A model generated the notes under the pieces. The model was given only the letters and a program-made list of their open reading frames with translations, made no database searches and was not told where the DNA came from. A stretch of 8,674 nucleotides of DNA from positions 1-8,674 of the forward strand of contig JAGRAB010000228.1 of NCBI GenBank assembly GCA_020435085.1, given 5' to 3'. Source of the DNA: Bdellovibrionales bacterium (GTDB taxonomy: Bacteria; Bdellovibrionota; Bdellovibrionia; Bdellovibrionales; UBA1609). This document shows, in pieces, positions 5,689 through 8,674 of this stretch; position 1 is the first letter of the stretch, and every line of letters begins with the position of its first letter. A program made the translations under genes and the position numbers.

Positions 5689-7275
5689 TTGAAGGAAAAA
5701 AAAATCATTGTCATTGGTTCTGGTCTTGCTGGTTTATTCTTTGCCCTGAAAGCTGCCGAGCATACTCATATTTTACTAATCTCAAAAGTTTCACTCAGCG
5801 ATACAAACACCTCTATGGCCCAAGGAGGCGTTGCCGCTGCTATTCACGAAACGGACAGCTCCGCGAAACACTTTGAAGATACTTTGATTGCGGGGGCAGG
5901 GCTTTGTGACCCAACAATTGTGAAAGCTGTCACCGATCAAGCTCCAGATCGTATTCAAGATCTGATAAAGTGGGGGGTGCAGTTTGATATGTTAACCGAA
6001 AACCCTTCTACATTTTCTCTTGGTCGAGAAGGAGGTCATTCTGAAAGAAGAATTTTACACATTTCTGATCACACCGGCCAATCACTTCACAGACATTTAC
6101 TTAAAATTGCAATAGCTCACCCCAATATTGAAATTTTAGAAAATGTTTTTGCAACAGATCTGATTCTTAACACACACATAAACCCAAAACAGGTGGGCCC
6201 CAAAAGAGTTGTTGGAGTTCGTCTTCTTAAAAAATCTACTCAATCTATGGAAGCTTGTTTTGCACATCAAATTGTTTTAGCAACTGGTGGTGCAGGAAAA
6301 GCCTACCTCTATACATCGAATTGGGAAGGAGCCACCGGAGATGGAATTGCTATGACCCATCGAGCAGGGGCTCGCATTGCAAACCTTGAGTTTATGCAAT
6401 TTCATCCCACGTGTTTATATGATCCAAAATCGAGAAACTTTTTAATTTCAGAGGCTCTGCGAGGAGAGGGCGGAGTTCTTATTAATCAAAATGGTGATGA
6501 CTTTACAAAGCGGTATCATAAAATGGGAAGCCTTGCTCCTCGCGATATTGTTGCACGAGCTATTGATAGCGAAATGAAAAAATCTGGAGCCGATCATGTC
6601 TTTTTAGACATGACTCACAAGAGCCAAGACTTTCTCAAAGAACGATTCCCAGTGATTTATCAAAGGTGTCTCGCGCTTGATATTGATATGAGCAAAACTC
6701 CTATTCCCGTTGTTCCTGCCGCTCATTACTTATGTGGTGGAGTCATAACAAATATTTTTGGCGAAACTGATATCGAAAACCTATATTGCCTGGGAGAGTC
6801 TGCCTGTACAGGACTGCATGGAGCCAACCGCCTCGCCTCTAACTCCCTCCTTGAATGTCTTGTCACAGCTCATAATTGTAATGAGCATATACAAAAAAAT
6901 AAAAAAATAGACCCACTCCCAGGTACATCTTTAGAAATGGCTTTTAATACACAAGGAGAAAATGCCGATGAACTTATTGTTGTTCACCATATGTGGGATG
7001 AAATACGACGACTCATGTGGAACTATGTTGGTATTGTTCGCTCCAACCGTCGTCTCGAGCGTGCGGCTCACCGCCTTTCTTTAATTCAGCAAGAAATTCA
7101 AGATTATTATTCGCAAAGCTCGCCTCATACTGACATTGAAGAGCTACGCAATATTGCCATTGTTGCTGAACTCACCGTAAAGTGTGCCCTCATGCGAAAA
7201 GAATCTCGAGGGATTCATTTTAATATTGATTACCCACAACCTTCAGAAGAGTGGAAAAAAGACACTATTATCTAG
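5689..7275 (+). CDS. nadB: L-aspartate oxidase
   Basis: NadB is a cytoplasmic FAD enzyme that oxidises L-aspartate to iminoaspartate. NadA (quinolinate synthase) then uses this product in de novo NAD synthesis. The 528 residues are full length for the family. Visible motifs in order: Rossmann FAD site VIGSGLAGL at 8-16; NTSMAQGGVAAAI at 40-52; DTLIAGAGLCD at 64-74; REGGHSERRILH at 113-124; ATGGAGKAY at 198-206; FMQFHPTCLY at 235-244; FLISEALRGEGG at 251-262; LAPRDIVARAID at 282-293; PVVPAAHYLCGGV at 340-352; and TGLHGANRLASNSLLE at 374-389. His239, Arg285, His346 and Arg381 correspond to the active-site residues H244, R290, H351 and R386 of the E. coli enzyme, at a constant offset of five. 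The C-terminus RGIHFNIDYP...DTII ends as is usual for the family, so the stop is native even though it touches the palindromic element. The gene starts at TTG behind GGGAG. nadA and nadC are not in the window. Confidence 0.97.
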   Translation: MKEKKIIVIGSGLAGLFFALKAAEHTHILLISKVSLSDTNTSMAQGGVAAAIHETDSSAKHFEDTLIAGAGLCDPTIVKAVTDQAPDRIQDLIKWGVQFDMLTENPSTFSLGREGGHSERRILHISDHTGQSLHRHLLKIAIAHPNIEILENVFATDLILNTHINPKQVGPKRVVGVRLLKKSTQSMEACFAHQIVLATGGAGKAYLYTSNWEGATGDGIAMTHRAGARIANLEFMQFHPTCLYDPKSRNFLISEALRGEGGVLINQNGDDFTKRYHKMGSLAPRDIVARAIDSEMKKSGADHVFLDMTHKSQDFLKERFPVIYQRCLALDIDMSKTPIPVVPAAHYLCGGVITNIFGETDIENLYCLGESACTGLHGANRLASNSLLECLVTAHNCNEHIQKNKKIDPLPGTSLEMAFNTQGENADELIVVHHMWDEIRRLMWNYVGIVRSNRRLERAAHRLSLIQQEIQDYYSQSSPHTDIEELRNIAIVAELTVKCALMRKESRGIHFNIDYPQPSEEWKKDTII

Positions 7276-7408
7276 AGGGGCTGTTGAAAAAGTCCAAAAT
7301 CGAGGCGTTCAAGCAAAAAATGATCCCGCAGGCGTACTTTTTTGTACGTCGGAGGGTCATTTTTTTGTGATTGCAACGAAGAGTTTGGACTTTTTCAACA
7401 GGCCCTAG
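7272..7408. mobile_element. Palindromic MITE-like element flanked by CTAG; possible bidirectional terminator
   Basis: Between two CTAG copies (7272-7275 and 7405-7408) lies a 129-bp near-palindrome. The outer arms CTGTTGAAAAAGTCCAAA (7281-7298) and its complement (7384-7401) match perfectly over 18 bp. The middle arms match imperfectly with small gaps. The centre is CGTAC-TTTTTT-GTACG at 7333-7348, placed symmetrically. It has no room for a transposase. From memory, palindromes with CTGTTGAAAAAGTC ends occur in many proteobacterial genomes and look like non-autonomous insertion elements, but I could not check this. The CTAG copies may be a target-site duplication, although CTAG is itself palindromic and could belong to the ends; the termini differ by 2 nt (AGGGG against GGC before CTGTTG). 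As RNA it would fold into a very strong stem between two convergent genes and could end transcription from either side, but no T-run follows the outer stem on either strand. Confidence 0.72.
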
Positions 7409-7926
7409 GGCATTCGAAACATGATGCCAAAATCAATATACATAGATGTTCCAGGATTCACAGTAAACTTCATATCAGATCGAAACCATACAGAACCACC
7501 AAGTTGAGCCTGAATTCCTCCTCCAACATGACCTCCCCCAAATAGTTTTTTATCACGTCCGGCTCCCTCATAATAAATGGCATCTAAACCCGTAAATACA
7601 AGCCCTACAATTGTTTCCACCGGGATCTCCATCCGTATAGATGCATATAAATTTGTCCATGAAGCTCCATTGCCGCTTCCAGTTGCAACTCCCGATTCAA
7701 TAAAACCTTGGTCAGCAATACGATATCCACCGCGAAACCCTCCTAGTCCGGTAATTTCCGTAAGCCCTGGAATTTGATTCGGCAAAAGATTTCCCGCATG
7801 GAGCCCCCACTCCCAAGTGACGTTAGAGCCTGTAGGGTCTGATGCATCTTTGCTCGCTTGAGCAAAAAGAAAAGAAGAATAGCTCAAAAATGAGGACAAA
7901 ATAAAGATTGCAAGATGTTGTCGCAT
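7405..7926 (-). CDS. Small secreted outer-membrane beta-barrel-like protein, function unknown
   Basis: The protein has 173 residues. Residues 1-24 form a Sec signal peptide: Arg2, a hydrophobic core (LAIFILSSFLSYSSFLF), and a likely signal peptidase I cut after AQA at 22-24. The mature part of about 149 residues is rich in Gly and in short alternating polar/hydrophobic strands (for example GGFRGGYRI, TNLYASIRMEI, GGSVWFRSDMKFTV, SMYIDFGIMF), which fits an outer-membrane beta-barrel of about eight strands. I recognise no specific family. The C-terminus MFRMP lacks the classic terminal Phe, though Phe sits four residues from the end. A Shine-Dalgarno sequence is poor: GGAA is only 2-3 nt from the ATG, and an in-frame TAA lies 9 nt upstream, so no longer start is possible. 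The stop TAG lies in the CTAG copy next to the palindromic element. The gene converges with nadB and diverges from the hydrolase. Confidence 0.75.
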   Translation of the reverse strand: MRQHLAIFILSSFLSYSSFLFAQASKDASDPTGSNVTWEWGLHAGNLLPNQIPGLTEITGLGGFRGGYRIADQGFIESGVATGSGNGASWTNLYASIRMEIPVETIVGLVFTGLDAIYYEGAGRDKKLFGGGHVGGGIQAQLGGSVWFRSDMKFTVNPGTSMYIDFGIMFRMP

Positions 7927-7932
7927 CTTTCC

Positions 7933-7961
7933 ATGTTAGTCGATATTTTTGATTCCGCCAA
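7933..7961 (-). promoter_or_regulatory. Weak candidate promoter for the beta-barrel gene
   Basis: On the minus strand TTGGCG (7961-7956) and TAACAT (7938-7933) are separated by 17 bp, each matching four of six consensus bases. Transcription would begin at or next to the ATG (7926), giving an almost leaderless mRNA, in keeping with the poor Shine-Dalgarno sequence. Two 4/6 matches can occur by chance in AT-rich DNA. Confidence 0.25.
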
Positions 7962-7988
7962 ACGTTCTTCACTGAATCTCTGGAATCG

Positions 7989-8002
7989 GCCTTGACCAAG
8001 GC
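7989..8002. promoter_or_regulatory. 14-bp dyad in the divergent gap, possible operator
   Basis: GCCTTG-AC-CAAGGC is a 6+6 bp perfect inverted repeat in the 101-bp gap between the beta-barrel gene (minus) and the hydrolase gene (plus). It overlaps TTGACC (7992-7997), which resembles a -35 box, although no good -10 follows at 16-18 bp. The place and symmetry fit a repressor or activator site acting on one or both genes. The stem is too short and lacks a T-run, so it is not a terminator. Confidence 0.35.
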
Positions 8003-8027
8003 AACAATTCAAACGGAAAATAAATAT

Positions 8028-8674
8028 ATGACAGAAAGATTCGAGAGTCGCTTTAAGGGTTTTGATAAAAAAGAGCTATTTTTTCAATGCTGGTTAACAC
8101 CACAAGCGGACCGGACGATGGTCATAACTCATGGGCTTGCCGAGCATTCCGAGTGCTATCATGATTTTGCACTGAAAATGAATGAAGACAAAATCAATGT
8201 CTACGCATGGGATTTAGCCGGCCACGGTCGTTCCTCGGGAAAACGGGGATACATTCCCAACTTTAACGACTATGAACTCGACCTTCGCTGTTTTATAGAT
8301 GTGATATTTAAAGAAATTGGATCTGATGATAAAAAAATCATTTTATTTGGTCACTCAATGGGTGGGCTCATCACTTTGATGCACTTATTAAGCGCGGAAA
8401 CCTCTCGCTATGCAGCTGCTTGCTTGAGTTCTCCCGCACTTGGTTACTCAATTGAAGTCTCTTCCATAAAAGATTGGCTCGCACGATTTTCAAATAAGTG
8501 GCTTCCAACTCTGACTCTTTATAATGAAATTGAATACCGAGATCTCACCCACCTTCCAGAGAAATTGGCCGAGTACGAGAATGATAGTTTTCGCCACGAT
8601 AAAGTCTGCGCAGCCATCTACTTAGGTATGATGGAAAACTTTGATTTTGTTTTTAAAAATGCTGAAACCATCCA
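8028..8674 (+). CDS. Alpha/beta hydrolase, monoacylglycerol lipase/lysophospholipase type (C-terminus cut by window edge)
   Basis: I translated from ATG at 8028, open to the right edge for 215 codons plus two bases. The family signature is clear: oxyanion-hole motif THGLAEHSECY at 34-44 (HGxxEHxxxY), DLAGHGRSSGKRGYI at 62-76, and nucleophile elbow GHSMGG at 108-113 with catalytic Ser110. This is the serine-aminopeptidase-like Hydrolase_4 group that holds monoacylglycerol lipases and lysophospholipase PldB. The catalytic Asp and His should lie beyond the window. There is no signal peptide, so the enzyme is probably cytoplasmic or loosely membrane-bound. The frame stays open upstream to TGA at 7950-7952 and contains a TTG at 7992, but the ATG gives the usual short stretch before the HG motif. 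The Shine-Dalgarno sequence is weak (GGA 11 nt upstream). Lipid or ester substrates are likely; the exact substrate cannot be read from the sequence. Confidence 0.92.
   Translation, partial: MTERFESRFKGFDKKELFFQCWLTPQADRTMVITHGLAEHSECYHDFALKMNEDKINVYAWDLAGHGRSSGKRGYIPNFNDYELDLRCFIDVIFKEIGSDDKKIILFGHSMGGLITLMHLLSAETSRYAAACLSSPALGYSIEVSSIKDWLARFSNKWLPTLTLYNEIEYRDLTHLPEKLAEYENDSFRHDKVCAAIYLGMMENFDFVFKNAETI

Noticed and set aside
5667..5876. Short plus-strand open frame overlapping the start of nadB
   Set aside because: It reads out of frame through the NadB FAD-binding region, and its sequence shows no conserved features.
7277..7405. CRISPR or tandem repeat reading of the nadB/beta-barrel junction
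   Set aside because: The repeated segments are inverted and occur once each around a symmetric centre. There are no regularly spaced direct repeats.
7342..7545. Plus-strand open frame crossing the palindromic element
   Set aside because: It runs through the palindrome and antisense to the beta-barrel gene, and it has no ribosome-binding site or recognisable motif.

Overview
This AT-rich window comes from a Gram-negative bacterium: it holds an MlaE-type outer-membrane lipid permease and a signal-peptide-bearing small beta-barrel protein. The gene content, with degenerate c-di-GMP and histidine-kinase proteins next to envelope genes, reminds me of Bdellovibrionota or a related deltaproteobacterial lineage. 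That placement is an inference with low confidence, because no rRNA or other taxonomic marker is present.

Left half (1-5466, all minus strand). Four genes are packed like an operon, read from right to left: a single-pass sensor histidine-kinase-like protein (3208-5466), a degenerate GGDEF protein (1688-3211), alanine racemase Alr (534-1679, apparently starting at CTG) and the N-terminal two thirds of an MlaE-family ABC permease (1-531, running off the left edge). The first two genes overlap by 4 nt (ATGA), there are 8 nt between the GGDEF gene and alr, and 2 nt between alr and mlaE. Both signalling proteins lack their catalytic centre. The kinase has Gln396 where the phospho-accepting His should be, but keeps an intact ATP-binding domain. 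The GGDEF protein reads SQNEF at its active site, but keeps an RxxD c-di-GMP inhibitory site at the exact canonical spacing. A pair that binds ligand or ATP without classical phosphotransfer or cyclase activity, translationally coupled and co-transcribed with peptidoglycan and outer-membrane lipid genes, is the most interesting system in the window.

Middle (5467-5688). A divergent intergenic region separates the kinase operon from nadB. It holds several overlapping inverted repeats that could form mutually exclusive RNA structures just ahead of the nadB ribosome-binding site.

Right part. nadB (5689-7275, plus strand, TTG start) is a complete L-aspartate oxidase, the first enzyme of de novo NAD synthesis. 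It converges on a small outer-membrane beta-barrel protein (7405-7926, minus). A palindromic element of about 130 bp lies between them, flanked on both sides by CTAG. Each CTAG copy contains the stop codon of its adjacent gene, which suggests that a MITE-like element inserted into, and duplicated, an ancestral shared tail-to-tail stop. A short divergent gap (7927-8027) with a 14-bp dyad then leads to the start of an alpha/beta hydrolase of the monoacylglycerol lipase/lysophospholipase type (8028 to the right edge, truncated by the window). No tRNA, rRNA, CRISPR array or transposase gene is visible.
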